Notes: generated by a model not told the origin, from the sequence alone. A stretch of 64,000 nt of DNA from Candidatus Zixiibacteriota bacterium (GCA_024277855.1 JAJRUJ010000087.1:1-64000); one strand, 5' to 3'; counted from the first letter of the stretch, positions 7,800-16,886 are shown. Numbers and translations are program-made.

Positions 7800-9209
7800 A
7801 TGCGGATGCGTTCAATCCGATCAATTATGTTGGCGGTTGCCTTGGTCATTATAACTGTGCCGGCTGTTTCGGCCTTGACCGTTGAGGAAATTGTTGACCT
7901 CTGTCGCGCGGGGTACGGAACCGAAGATATCCTGGAGTTTACCCGGACACTGGGCGTTGACCAACCGCTTGAGGTTGACGACATCGATAAACTTGATGAG
8001 GCCGAGTGCCTCTCCGAGTTGACCGAGGAACTGGCCCGCCTCTATGGCACCGATGAGGCCCGCGAATATGTTGCCAATACCGAGGTCGAGGGTGATGAGC
8101 ATAACGATGATTATAACTATGAATATGATTACGACTACGATTACGACTACGGATATAATAATCCCCATTCGACAGTGACTGTCTATGCCGGCTGGGGCCG
8201 TCCCTATGGTTGGGGGCGAGGTTGGAACTGGGGTTGGGGCATCAACACCTTTTGGGGGGACGACTGGTATTCACCATGGTGGGACATTGGTTATGGCTGG
8301 GGTTCGCCCTTTTATTCCTATTGGTACGATCCCTGGGATTATTACTGGTCGCGGCCCTACGGTTATTACTCGTACTATCAATGGGGGTATTGGCCGGGGT
8401 ACTATGACGGCGGCTATTATGGAAACTCCGGTCAATCCTACCGATATAAAAATGCCCATCTGAAAGCGAGCAAGACTCGTGGTCGATATGCTGCCGTGAA
8501 TAGGGTAAGCAAAGACCAGCGGGCCTATCGTACGAATGCGGCGCGTGCGGTGGTCCAAAAATCGTATGCCTCGCGTGATCGGGTGACCAAACGCGCCACC
8601 GCCTACGGGAAAACCACGACTTCTCGGAAATCAAAAGCCGACTATCGCGTGACCACGTCCGGAAAGAGTGGGAAATCAAGTACTGTCCGTAATCGATCCA
8701 CGTCGGGAACCTCTGCCGGGACAACCCACAAGAGCGGTATTTCGACCAGCGGAAAGAAACGCGTTGTTAAAACAAACAAGACTTCGGCCGGCAAGAACCC
8801 CGGGACGACAAGAGTCAAAACACAATCCGACGATTCCGTATCTCCCGGAACGACCAAAAAATCCGGGAAGGCCGTGAAGAAAACCCGACGTTCCCGGTCC
8901 CGCAGCAATTCGATCACTCGTCCGAGTTCGCGGCGCGCCTCACACGGTGATTCGTCATATCGTCGTTCGCCGCACTCATCGTCGCGTTCTTCGCGCGTAA
9001 CCAATCACTCGAGCTATCGACGGACCACGGCAGCGGCACGCGCCTCGACCGGCCGAGCAGGCGGTTACTCGCGGAGTTCGTCGTCGGGATCGTCGGTCAG
9101 CCGATCAGGCCGTTACTCGCGAAGTTCATCGTCGGGATCATCCGGGAGTCGGACCAAATCGGCAACGGGTTCGTCGGGCAGTTCGTCTCGTCGTTCTGCG
9201 CGCCGGTAA
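7800..9209 (+). CDS. Secreted low-complexity protein: acidic Tyr-Asp tract, aromatic Gly/Trp/Tyr region, basic Ser/Arg tail
   Basis: Not recognised as a known family. Residues 1-25 form a signal peptide (LAVALVIITVPAVSA). Residues 26-100 are a normal-looking acidic helical segment. Residues 103-119 are an alternating Tyr/Asp tract (EYDYDYDYDYGY). Residues ~128-215 are extremely rich in Trp, Tyr and Gly (GWGRGWNWGWG). From ~218 to 469 the protein is strongly basic and Ser/Arg/Lys/Thr-rich. SD GGGAG precedes ATG 7800. It lies between divergent rodA and convergent mrdA (7 bp between stops). The composition suggests an exported structural or adhesive protein that self-associates, but the function is unknown. 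Confidence 0.7.
   Translation: MRMRSIRSIMLAVALVIITVPAVSALTVEEIVDLCRAGYGTEDILEFTRTLGVDQPLEVDDIDKLDEAECLSELTEELARLYGTDEAREYVANTEVEGDEHNDDYNYEYDYDYDYDYGYNNPHSTVTVYAGWGRPYGWGRGWNWGWGINTFWGDDWYSPWWDIGYGWGSPFYSYWYDPWDYYWSRPYGYYSYYQWGYWPGYYDGGYYGNSGQSYRYKNAHLKASKTRGRYAAVNRVSKDQRAYRTNAARAVVQKSYASRDRVTKRATAYGKTTTSRKSKADYRVTTSGKSGKSSTVRNRSTSGTSAGTTHKSGISTSGKKRVVKTNKTSAGKNPGTTRVKTQSDDSVSPGTTKKSGKAVKKTRRSRSRSNSITRPSSRRASHGDSSYRRSPHSSSRSSRVTNHSSYRRTTAAARASTGRAGGYSRSSSSGSSVSRSGRYSRSSSSGSSGSRTKSATGSSGSSSRRSARR
9064..9159 (+). repeat. 48-bp tandem duplication in the Ser/Arg tail
   Basis: Two adjacent, slightly diverged 48-bp units encode YSRSSSSGSSVSRSGR and YSRSSSSGSSGSRTK, near the C-terminus of the low-complexity secreted protein. 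The reading frame is kept, as expected for expansion by slippage or unequal recombination. Edges are approximate. Confidence 0.65.
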
Positions 9210-9216
9210 GATCGGT

Positions 9217-11097
9217 TTAACGATTTTTGAGCGATCCGGGCATCGCCGATTCGTCAAAGGAAACTATTGGCCTTGTCAAGGTGGTATCTGGAGTGGGTAG
9301 TTCTTCCGACGGGGACATAATCTCGGGATAATATTTCTGCAGATATGCTTCGATAATCTTGTTCGCAATCGGCGCGGCGACTGTCGAACCGTGGCCGGCG
9401 TTCTCAACAATTACCGCCACCGCTATTTTGGGGTTTTCTACCGGCGCAAAAGCGGCGAACCAGGCGTGTTCATTGCCGTGCGGATTCTGGGCGGTCCCCG
9501 TTTTACCGGCCATCGTATAGCGTTTGTCGGCCAGCCAATGGGCGGTCCCATGCTTGTCGGCAATTACCGCCGTTGCCCCGTCGATAATCACATCAATCGT
9601 CTGTTGCGAAAACGGTAACGCAAAGGATACCTCCGGCGCGGGCAATTCCCACTCCCGTCGGGGTATCCGATATCCGCGCAGAAAATGCGGCCGCATCACC
9701 CGGCCCCGATTGGCCAATCCGGCAATAAACTGGGCGATTTGCAGCGGGGTGGTTAACAATTCACCCTGGCCAATCGCCAGATTCGCTGCCAGTGTCTTTG
9801 TCCACCCCCGTTTGCCGTACCGGCGATTATAGTAATCGACATCGGGCACCAGGCCGGGGTCTTCGTCGGGCAAGTCAACACCGGTTTCGACACCGAACCC
9901 GCAGGCAGAGGTATATTTCGCCCAGGTGTCGATACCCATCTTAAGCCCGAGTTGATAAAAATATGTATCACACGACTGGGCGATTGCGTCCACGGCGGAC
10001 AGACTGCCGTGCCCGGACGCTTTATGGCAGCGGAAATACCGATTGCCGATCTGCAGACCGCCGTAACAGGGTTTGAATGTTGTTCCCGGATCAATAATCC
10101 CCTCTTCCAACCCGGCGCCGATTACCCATAATTTCGCAACCGATCCGGGTGGATAGAGGCCCTTGGTGGCTCGATTCATCAGCGGTCGCGCTGGATCGGC
10201 GAGCAGGGAATTCCAATCGTCCTCCGGAACGACACCGGAGAAAAGATTGGCCGAAAACCCCGGATGATTGTTAAAGCAGAGGATTTCGCCGGTGGACGGC
10301 TCGATGGCGACTACCACGCCCGAGCCATACTCGGCCAACAACGAATCAGCCAGGTCTTGCAACTCGACATCGACAGTCAGCATAATCACCGATCCCGGCT
10401 GAGGCGGTTCGTCGGGCACGCCGGGCATCGGACCGATCACCCGCCCCAATGCCGAAACTTCGAGATAGCGATACCCGTCGGTGCCGCGCAGGTGATCGTC
10501 ATATTCTTTTTCCAGTCCCGCCGCGCCGGTATACCCGCCGGGCCGCAAACCTCGTGACTTGCGCCGCGCAATGTCCCGGGCCGTCAGTTCGCGCGTGTAA
10601 CCGAGAAAATTCCCGGTCCAGGGTTTTTCGATATATCGTCGGGCGGCGGCAATCTGGAAAATAACTCCGGGGTAGTTCTCGATATGTTCTTCAAAATAAC
10701 AAATCGATTTGAAGTCCGCGTCACGGCGCAAGGCCACCGGCCAATACGGCATCGACCGACCGGCGCTTACTTTTCGCTGGAATTCCTCTTTCTCGGTGCC
10801 CAATTGCCGGGCCAGACGGTCGAGTACTTCGGTGTGACGGCGGATTTCCCGGGGGACAACCGAGATCAAAAACGAGGGCCGGTTACCGGCAATCTCGACA
10901 CCCTGGCGATCGACAATCGGCCCGCGCAGCGCGCTTTCGGGACTAACCCGCATGCGGTTTTCTTCCGAGACTGTGAGGTAATAATCTCCACGAAATATTT
11001 GCAGATAGACCAGACGGCCGCCGAGGAGCAAGACGAGTGCGAGGATTAGAACGCGGAGTACGACTCGGCGGGTCTGTGGTCTGACTCGTTCCGGCAT
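9217..11097 (-). CDS. mrdA: Penicillin-binding protein 2 (elongasome transpeptidase)
   Basis: Class B PBP cross-linking lateral-wall peptidoglycan in partnership with RodA. Numbering from the chosen start: one N-terminal membrane helix (~14-32), dimerisation domain, then the transpeptidase with Ser319 and Lys322 (PPGSVAKL), the SxD motif at Ser375 (QSCDTYFY) and the KTG motif at Lys532 (AGKTGTAQN). The SxD form rather than SxN is normal for PBP2. The 626-residue protein starts at ATG 11097; the track's ORF starts inside mreD and adds 36 unrelated residues. It sits 19 bp after mreD, completing mreC-mreD-mrdA. Confidence 0.94.
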   Translation of the reverse strand: MPERVRPQTRRVVLRVLILALVLLLGGRLVYLQIFRGDYYLTVSEENRMRVSPESALRGPIVDRQGVEIAGNRPSFLISVVPREIRRHTEVLDRLARQLGTEKEEFQRKVSAGRSMPYWPVALRRDADFKSICYFEEHIENYPGVIFQIAAARRYIEKPWTGNFLGYTRELTARDIARRKSRGLRPGGYTGAAGLEKEYDDHLRGTDGYRYLEVSALGRVIGPMPGVPDEPPQPGSVIMLTVDVELQDLADSLLAEYGSGVVVAIEPSTGEILCFNNHPGFSANLFSGVVPEDDWNSLLADPARPLMNRATKGLYPPGSVAKLWVIGAGLEEGIIDPGTTFKPCYGGLQIGNRYFRCHKASGHGSLSAVDAIAQSCDTYFYQLGLKMGIDTWAKYTSACGFGVETGVDLPDEDPGLVPDVDYYNRRYGKRGWTKTLAANLAIGQGELLTTPLQIAQFIAGLANRGRVMRPHFLRGYRIPRREWELPAPEVSFALPFSQQTIDVIIDGATAVIADKHGTAHWLADKRYTMAGKTGTAQNPHGNEHAWFAAFAPVENPKIAVAVIVENAGHGSTVAAPIANKIIEAYLQKYYPEIMSPSEELPTPDTTLTRPIVSFDESAMPGSLKNR

Positions 11098-11116
11098 CGC
11101 CTTGCCTCTTCTCTGG

Positions 11117-11641
11117 TCAGTTCGCCGCTGGCCGCGACGTCTTACCGGATTCGGGGGTGACCAGCGGTCTGCGGAATGAACGCCAGGCCAACAACATGAC
11201 GACACCGACTACCGAGGTTATCGTAGCCGAGATCAATGAATCCGGCCATAAAGTTCTAAAATAGAGGCCGATATCGAATCCGGTCACCGGTAATAAATAT
11301 ATCAGGTCGTGCAACAATACCGCCGAGGCCAGGACCAGCCAGCGGGATAATCCTCGTTCCAGGAACAGGCGTTCGCGTGACATCCCCACACCCGCGCCGA
11401 TCAGAAGCTTGACCATCATCCCCCACCCCAAAAACGACGGCGTCAAACAGTCGGTAACAAATCCGACCAGGCCTCCGGCGATAATTCCGCGCGTGGGGCC
11501 GCCGGTCAGCCCGGCCAGCATGATTACCAGCAGACTCCAGCGAAGTCCCACCCCGCCCGGAGTCAAATGTTCGGCCAGCAATCCCTGAAAGGCCACGACC
11601 GAAAAGACAACGGCGGCCCAGCGGATGATCCTGGTGATCAT
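11117..11641 (-). CDS. mreD: Rod shape-determining protein MreD
   Basis: Polytopic membrane protein of the elongasome linking MreC to the PBP2-RodA synthase. The 174-residue product has about five hydrophobic segments and the family's GLTGGPTRGIIAGGLVGFVTD region and FLGWGMMVKLLIGAGVG. Sequence conservation is low in this family, so the call rests heavily on position: its ATG overlaps the mreC stop by four bases (ATGA) and mrdA follows directly. Confidence 0.88.
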   Translation of the reverse strand: MITRIIRWAAVVFSVVAFQGLLAEHLTPGGVGLRWSLLVIMLAGLTGGPTRGIIAGGLVGFVTDCLTPSFLGWGMMVKLLIGAGVGMSRERLFLERGLSRWLVLASAVLLHDLIYLLPVTGFDIGLYFRTLWPDSLISATITSVVGVVMLLAWRSFRRPLVTPESGKTSRPAAN

Positions 11642-12453
11642 TGTCCGGCCTCCGTGGTAGTTGAATCTGCGGGCGCATCGATTACAAATACTTCCTCTAA
11701 CGCTTCGAAACGGACAAACGGATCGACGGAAATTGTCAGGAAAAATTCCGTTGAATCAACTTCCACTTCGCGAACTTCACCCACCGGCAAACCCTCCGGA
11801 TATCGCTCGCCCCAGCCGGAGGAAATAATCGTGTCGCCAATAGCAACGTCGCCGTCAATCGGCACATAGTTAAACCGCAAATAGGGGCCGGCGGCCCACT
11901 GGACGATTCCGGCGGCGCGGCTGCGGCTGTCTAATCCCGCCACGCGGCATTCACGGTTCCAAAGTGAGCGGACGACCGCGAGTCCGCCCGAAATTTCCGC
12001 GACATTGCCGACCAGCCCGGCCGGTGTAACAACCGGAGCGCCGACTTGCGCCATTTCGCCCGGACCGGCCGAGATCCAGATGGTTCCCCGAACCGGGACA
12101 GACGGCGAACCGACTACTTCAGCAGGAATAACTCTGAATTGACTGCGGTTTCTAAACCCCAGCAATGCCCGCAATCGTCTGTTTTCGCGGGCCGCTTCGG
12201 CAAACCGTGCATTCTCGGCGCTCAATTTAACTACCCGGGCCAACAGCTCGTTATTCTCGCGGTAAACAGTGGCCAGTTTGCCGATCGCGTCATTCAATGT
12301 GTAGAATGGCGCGTAGGCGGTGCGGACCACCAGAGAGGAGACAGCATGTTTTTTTGTTGTGCCCGAGACGGTCAGCAACAATGCCACCACAAACAACCAC
12401 AGGAAAGTGGTTGAAGGGCCGGAAGTGAAAGGACGAATTCGTGGGAAGCTCAT
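11638..12453 (-). CDS. mreC: Rod shape-determining protein MreC
   Basis: Bitopic inner-membrane scaffold of the elongasome. One transmembrane helix (~16-33), then a coiled coil (~65-97, YRENNELLARVVKLSAENARFAE...), then the periplasmic double beta-barrel domain with the typical VVGSPSVPVRGTIWISAG and DTIISSGWGERYPEGLPVG blocks. Length 271 aa is usual. Translationally coupled to mreD. MreB is not in the window; upstream is the PtsN-like gene instead, so mreB must lie elsewhere. Confidence 0.93.
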   Translation of the reverse strand: MSFPRIRPFTSGPSTTFLWLFVVALLLTVSGTTKKHAVSSLVVRTAYAPFYTLNDAIGKLATVYRENNELLARVVKLSAENARFAEAARENRRLRALLGFRNRSQFRVIPAEVVGSPSVPVRGTIWISAGPGEMAQVGAPVVTPAGLVGNVAEISGGLAVVRSLWNRECRVAGLDSRSRAAGIVQWAAGPYLRFNYVPIDGDVAIGDTIISSGWGERYPEGLPVGEVREVEVDSTEFFLTISVDPFVRFEALEEVFVIDAPADSTTTEAGQ

Positions 12454-12477
12454 TACCCTGAGCCGGCGGTGGACCGG

Positions 12478-12930
12478 TTAATCAACCGAGTCCAGGACCA
12501 TAAATACCTCATCCGGAGTACGGGCCGCCGTCAGCTTTTCCCTGTTTGTTTCGCTCTTCATCAGAAAGGACAGCCGCGCCATGACATTTAAGTGCGCCCC
12601 AATCGCATCTTCGGGCGCGGCAATCAGGAAAAACAACGTCACCGGTTTTTTGTCCATTGCCTGGAACTCAATTCCTTGTTCCGATCGGGCAAAGGCGATG
12701 ACGATACCTTTAAGGGCGCGGGTCTTCGCATGCGGGAAAGCCACGCCGTAGCCGACGCCGGTGGTGACCAGTTTTTCGCGTTCGCGGACCGCTTTGAGAA
12801 CCTCGTCGCGATCCCGAACCATGTTTGACCGGGCAGCAAGATCAACCAACTCTTCGAGCACTTCATTTTTGGTGGTGGCAGCCAGATTAAAAGAAACCAA
12901 ATCTTCTTCACAAAACTTCGACAGTTTCAT
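12478..12930 (-). CDS. PTS EIIA domain protein, PtsN/fructose type
   Basis: Stand-alone EIIA-2 domain (150 aa). The phosphorylatable histidine is His67 in GVAFPHAKT, in the family's conserved GYGVAFPHAKT context, and the C-terminal helix pair is intact. Such single-domain proteins act in the nitrogen-PTS regulatory chain rather than in sugar transport. No EI (PtsP), NPr or permease gene lies in the window. It stands between the Trm112-like gene and mreC in the leftward operon. Confidence 0.85.
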   Translation of the reverse strand: MKLSKFCEEDLVSFNLAATTKNEVLEELVDLAARSNMVRDRDEVLKAVREREKLVTTGVGYGVAFPHAKTRALKGIVIAFARSEQGIEFQAMDKKPVTLFFLIAAPEDAIGAHLNVMARLSFLMKSETNREKLTAARTPDEVFMVLDSVD

Positions 12931-12968
12931 TACTCCTCCGCCGCGGCCGCATTATTCAATGCGGGCGC

Positions 12969-13133
12969 TTAATATTTTTCGGCCTCCTCGACAAGCATGA
13001 TCGGGATCTCATCTTCGATTGCATATCGCAGGCGGCATTTTTCACAAACCAATCTCGCATTTTCCTGCTCATATTGCAACTGTCCTTTGCAGGCAGGACA
13101 GACCAGGATTTCCAACAATTTCTTGTCAAGCAT
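12969..13133 (-). CDS. Trm112-family small zinc-ribbon protein
   Basis: 54-residue protein beginning MLDKKLLEILVCPACKGQL with a second CEKC pair, then the IEDEIPIMLVEEA tail characteristic of the Trm112/YcaR family. In eukaryotes Trm112 activates several methyltransferases; bacterial copies are little characterised. I chose ATG 13133 because GGAAG lies just upstream and the track's longer start has no family support. It lies between accA and the PtsN-like gene; YcaR-type genes often sit near lipid or envelope genes. Confidence 0.85.
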   Translation of the reverse strand: MLDKKLLEILVCPACKGQLQYEQENARLVCEKCRLRYAIEDEIPIMLVEEAEKY

Positions 13134-13206
13134 GGCTCTTCCTTCAAGATGAGCGTCAACTGTCACCTGTCAAAAATATGGAGTCGTATAATTCCCGGCG
13201 TGTTTC

Positions 13207-14178
13207 TTATTCGGCAAAATGCCCGATCTCCCGATATTTCCGATGTCGACGCTGTTGAAGTTCCGCCGGCGGCAGGGCGGATAGTTCACCGAGGTGAGTG
13301 AGCAGTGCCCTCTTGATCGTTTTTGCCTGCTCTTCCGGATTCCGATGCGCCCCTCCCAGCGGCTCGGGAAGGATCTCATCAATAATGCCGAATTCCTTCA
13401 AATCCTGCGCGGTTGGACGTAAGGCCTCGGCTGCCTCGGGCGCCTTCTGGACCGGCGTCGGATGGTCCTTCCAAAGAATTGCCGCACACCCTTCCGGCGA
13501 GATTACCGAATACCAGGAGTTTTCCAACATCAACACCCGGTCACCGATACCGACTCCCAGCGCGCCGCCGGAAGCCCCCTCGCCGATAATCAAACAGACA
13601 ACCGGCACGCTCAGCGCGGCCATATCCCGAATATTCTGGGCAATCGCTTCGGCCTGGCCCCGCTCCTCCGCCTCGATCCCGGGGAAAGCGCCCGGTGTAT
13701 CAATCAAAATCACTACCGGTCGGCCGAAACGGTCGGCCAGGTTCATCAGTCTCATTGCCTTCCGATAGCCCTCAGGGTGGCACATACCGAAATTATGCAA
13801 CAGTTTCTGCTTGGTTGTCCGGCCCTTCTGCTGGCCGAGAATCAGCACCGGCTTATCGTCGATCCGCCCCAATCCGCCAATCATGGCTTTATCATCGGCA
13901 AACCCTCGGTCGCCATGTAAGGCGATATAATCGTCGATAATCAATTCGATATACTCATCGGCACAGGGCCGCATAGGGTGGCGGGCCAGTTGAATACGTT
14001 GCCAGCGGGTCAGTTGCGAGAATGTGTCTTGGCGGAGTTTTTTGAGCTTATGTTCGAGGAGACGGATTTCCCTGGTGAGTTCGAGGTTTTCATCCGAAGC
14101 GAACTCCCGCATCTCATCGATTCGCTTTTCCAGCTCGATGACCGGCTTCTCAAAATCAAGGTATATTCCCGTGGCCAT
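13207..14178 (-). CDS. accA: Acetyl-CoA carboxylase carboxyltransferase subunit alpha
   Basis: Half of the carboxyltransferase that transfers CO2 from carboxybiotin to acetyl-CoA, giving malonyl-CoA for fatty acid synthesis. The 323-residue protein is full length, with the N-terminal FEKPVIELEKRIDEM helix, the HGDRGFADD block, GQQKGRTTKQKLLHNFGM, the oxyanion region DTPGAFPGIEAEERGQ and GEGASGGALGVGIGD. AccD is not nearby. It starts 17 bp after the WecA-like gene and is likely co-transcribed with it. Confidence 0.95.
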   Translation of the reverse strand: MATGIYLDFEKPVIELEKRIDEMREFASDENLELTREIRLLEHKLKKLRQDTFSQLTRWQRIQLARHPMRPCADEYIELIIDDYIALHGDRGFADDKAMIGGLGRIDDKPVLILGQQKGRTTKQKLLHNFGMCHPEGYRKAMRLMNLADRFGRPVVILIDTPGAFPGIEAEERGQAEAIAQNIRDMAALSVPVVCLIIGEGASGGALGVGIGDRVLMLENSWYSVISPEGCAAILWKDHPTPVQKAPEAAEALRPTAQDLKEFGIIDEILPEPLGGAHRNPEEQAKTIKRALLTHLGELSALPPAELQQRRHRKYREIGHFAE

Positions 14179-14195
14179 AACATCCCCTTATACGA

Positions 14196-15242
14196 TCACT
14201 TGACACGTGTCGTACGAAACAAAATAAATAACCCGCCGACCAGCGACAATACAAAAAACGCAAATACGATCATCCAGAATCGACGGTTACCGTAAGCCAC
14301 GGCCAGCGAAAAGCCGAATCCCGCCGCCGACAGGCCATAAAACAGTCCCCGCACCCCGCTTTCGGAAAAACCGTGGTTCATCAACCGGAAATGGAGATGT
14401 CCCCGATCAGCGGCTGTCGGCGGACGTCCCCTGGATACCCGCCGAATAATCGACCACGCGGCTTCGGCCAACGGTACCAGTGCCGCCAGGATCGGAACAT
14501 AGACGGCCACAACCGTAAATCGTTTGATCGGGACCCAAAGAGCAATGACCGCAAAGATATACCCCAGGAATAGAGAGCCGTTGTCACCGAGGAAAATGCG
14601 GGCGGGTGGGCGGTTATACAGCAAAAACCCGCCCAGTGCACCGGCCAGAATGACCGCCAGCAACACCGCGTCCGGAACATTTGAGCGGACACCGATGACA
14701 ATGACCGAAGCCAGACCAATCAGCGAAACACCACCGGCAAGGCCATCCATCCCGTCGATGATATTAACCGCGTTTACCAACAGGATAAACCAAATGAGGG
14801 TGATCGGGAGAGAAAAAACACCAATGTCAATTCCGCCGACTGTCGGGATCCACAACCGGCTGATGCCCAAACCGGAAAACCATAAAAATGTGCCGACCCC
14901 CGACTGCACGACCAGCTTTCCCACCGCTCCCATCGGACGGAAATCATCATACAGTCCCAGAAAAAATATTACGATCGAACCGATGAAGATTACCGTGACA
15001 TCGGCCGAAAAAAGGGCGAGCCGCTCCGGCTCAAACAGGAAAATGGCGGCAATCGCACTCCAGAATGCCAGGAATATCGCCACCCCGCCCAGCGGGGATG
15101 TTGGCTGATGGTGGCGCTTTCGCTCGTCGGGTTTGTCCAGCCAGTCGTACCGTCGGCTCAATCCAATTAATCCCCGGATCAGGCCAACTGTCAGCAACAA
15201 TGCACAAGTGGCGACAACCATGCCGATCATCCCCACGCTCAT
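14196..15242 (-). CDS. Polyprenyl-phosphate N-acetylhexosamine-1-phosphate transferase (WecA/TagO-like)
   Basis: Integral membrane enzyme that starts a polyprenol-linked glycan by transferring a sugar-1-phosphate from a UDP-sugar to undecaprenyl phosphate. Catalytic motifs of the MraY/WecA superfamily are present: LGLYDDF, NAVNIIDGMDGLAGG, RIFLGDNGSLFLG, and RGHLHFRLMNHG (the HxH-type loop that separates WecA-like from MraY). About ten membrane helices in 348 residues. Start at ATG 15242, whose ATGA overlaps the stop of the upstream GT2 gene; the longer ORF adds 25 unrelated residues. The initiating sugar (GlcNAc or other) cannot be read from sequence. Confidence 0.88.
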   Translation of the reverse strand: MSVGMIGMVVATCALLLTVGLIRGLIGLSRRYDWLDKPDERKRHHQPTSPLGGVAIFLAFWSAIAAIFLFEPERLALFSADVTVIFIGSIVIFFLGLYDDFRPMGAVGKLVVQSGVGTFLWFSGLGISRLWIPTVGGIDIGVFSLPITLIWFILLVNAVNIIDGMDGLAGGVSLIGLASVIVIGVRSNVPDAVLLAVILAGALGGFLLYNRPPARIFLGDNGSLFLGYIFAVIALWVPIKRFTVVAVYVPILAALVPLAEAAWSIIRRVSRGRPPTAADRGHLHFRLMNHGFSESGVRGLFYGLSAAGFGFSLAVAYGNRRFWMIVFAFFVLSLVGGLFILFRTTRVK

Positions 15243-16111
15243 GCGCCGGCCCTCTTTTTTGGTATGGTTCTTTCCCGCAGATATAACAACAAGCTCAGCA
15301 GCCGGTTGCGCAACCATGCGCGCGGATAGTGTTTACGAAAGTATTCACGGATTGATGCCAAGTGGTAACGCGAGACCGCACTTTGGTCGGTGGATGACCC
15401 GCCCCAATAGTGGATCGCTGTCGCCGCTGGAATAAACCAGGTCTGGAGGTCAGCTTCCCACAACCGGCGGCACAAATCGGTATCCTCGACATACATAAAA
15501 AATCGCTCATCAAATCCCTCAAGCTCAACGAAAACATCCCTGCGCAGCAACAAACACGTTGCGGCCGCGGCATCGACCCAGGTCGGATACTCATAATCGG
15601 GAAGGGTATATTCCAATCCCTCGCTTCGCGGCTGGACAAAACGTGACAACAGCGATCCCCGCGAAAACCAGATATTGGCAAATGTCGGAAAACGCCGACA
15701 AGTCGGCTGAAAACTGCCATCGGGGAAGAGCATCCGACCCGCGGCTGCACCGCAACCCGGAAACGCCTCGATTGCGGCGGCCAGCAGATCGGCAACCGGC
15801 GAGGTCCACCGCACATCCGGGTTGCAAAAAAGAATATACTCTCCCCGCGCATGCTTAGCCCCGGCATTCGCCGCGGCGGCAAAGCCGCGGTTTTCCTGAT
15901 TGATAATCAGACGAATATCGAGCGGAGCATCCAAACACCACTGAGCAGTCTGGTCGCTTGAGGCGTTGTCGACCACAATAATCTCAAACCCGCCCTGCGG
16001 CGGATAGACTTGAATCGAGGCGATCAAGCCCTGTAGATAATTCAGGCAATTGTAGGTGACAGCGACAATGGAAAAGCGTGGCCGGCCGTCATTTTGGGAA
16101 GAATCAATCAT
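15239..16111 (-). CDS. Family 2 glycosyltransferase, rhamnosyltransferase-like
   Basis: Inverting GT-A enzyme (290 aa). Nucleotide-sugar-binding motifs: SIVAVTYNCLNYL, the ENRGFAAAANAG block, and the DxD equivalent in LFCNPDVRW. Catalytic base region EGFDERFFMYVEDTDLCRRL is characteristic of the WbbL/rhamnosyl transferase branch. Soluble, with no membrane segments. It overlaps the WecA-like gene and lies 11 bp from the DPM-like gene, so it probably adds an early sugar to the polyprenol-linked glycan made by this operon. Donor and acceptor are not assignable. Confidence 0.85.
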   Translation of the reverse strand: MIDSSQNDGRPRFSIVAVTYNCLNYLQGLIASIQVYPPQGGFEIIVVDNASSDQTAQWCLDAPLDIRLIINQENRGFAAAANAGAKHARGEYILFCNPDVRWTSPVADLLAAAIEAFPGCGAAAGRMLFPDGSFQPTCRRFPTFANIWFSRGSLLSRFVQPRSEGLEYTLPDYEYPTWVDAAAATCLLLRRDVFVELEGFDERFFMYVEDTDLCRRLWEADLQTWFIPAATAIHYWGGSSTDQSAVSRYHLASIREYFRKHYPRAWLRNRLLSLLLYLRERTIPKKRAGA

Positions 16112-16122
16112 CCGAAAACTGG

Positions 16123-16836
16123 TTACAACCGACCAAACATCCGCATCAGACGCAGCCGCCAGACCATCCAGATCGCCTCGCGAACAATTGTCCCGGACAT
16201 TTTGGAGGTGCCGCGTTCACGGTCGACAAAAACAATCGGGATTTCCTTGATTGAATATCCTTTTCGCCAGGCACGAAAACTCATCTCAATCTGGAAGGAA
16301 TACCCATTGGAGCGGACCGCGTCAAGATCAATCGCCTCCAGGACTTGGCGGTGGTAGCACTTGAACCCCCCCGTAGCATCCCGCAAAGGCAGGCCGGTGA
16401 TGAGCCGTGTGTATACATTGGCGCAGTAAGAAAGCAGCAGCCGTCCCATCGGCCAATTAATCACATTAACCCCTTTAATATAGCGGGAGCCGATGACGAG
16501 ATCGGCCTCCTTGGCGGTGCGCAAAAACTCAGGGAGAAAATCAGGGTTATGCGAAAAGTCGGCATCCATCTCGAAAATCAGGTCGTAGTCGCGCTCCAAC
16601 GCCCAGCCGAACCCGGCAAGGTACGCCTGACCCAACCCGGCTTTTTTCTCCCGATGGAGCACATGTACCCGGTCATTGCGTGCGGATTCTTCCGCGGCCC
16701 ACTTTCCAGTCCCGTCAGGAGAGTTATCATCAATGACCAAAATCGAAAAGCATTCGTCCCGGGCCAGAATCTCCGGAATGATCTTCGGCAGGTTCTCAAT
16801 TTCGTTGTAAGTTGGAATGCAAACCAACGCTTTCAT
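16123..16836 (-). CDS. Polyprenol monophosphomannose synthase-like GT2
   Basis: Dolichol-phosphate mannose synthase family (237 aa, no membrane anchor). Motifs: CIPTYNEIENLPKIIPEIL, VIDDNSPDGTG, the metal-binding FEMDADFSHNPDFLPEF, the GSRYIKGVNVINWP stretch and the QIEMSFRAWRKGYSIKEIPI block near the end. The product, a polyprenol-phosphate hexose, is the donor for GT-C enzymes such as the ArnT-like and DUF2723 proteins nearby. It is the first gene of the leftward run, preceded by a promoter-like element at 16887-16915. Confidence 0.88.
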   Translation of the reverse strand: MKALVCIPTYNEIENLPKIIPEILARDECFSILVIDDNSPDGTGKWAAEESARNDRVHVLHREKKAGLGQAYLAGFGWALERDYDLIFEMDADFSHNPDFLPEFLRTAKEADLVIGSRYIKGVNVINWPMGRLLLSYCANVYTRLITGLPLRDATGGFKCYHRQVLEAIDLDAVRSNGYSFQIEMSFRAWRKGYSIKEIPIVFVDRERGTSKMSGTIVREAIWMVWRLRLMRMFGRL

Positions 16837-16886
16837 CGTTTTACAGATCCCCTCTGTTCCCAGCGGTTTTCTCCGGCTGTCTGTTT

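Noticed and set aside
13207-14178. Fused AccA-AccD carboxyltransferase
   Set aside because: The protein is 323 residues with only the alpha-subunit blocks and no zinc-ribbon beta domain.
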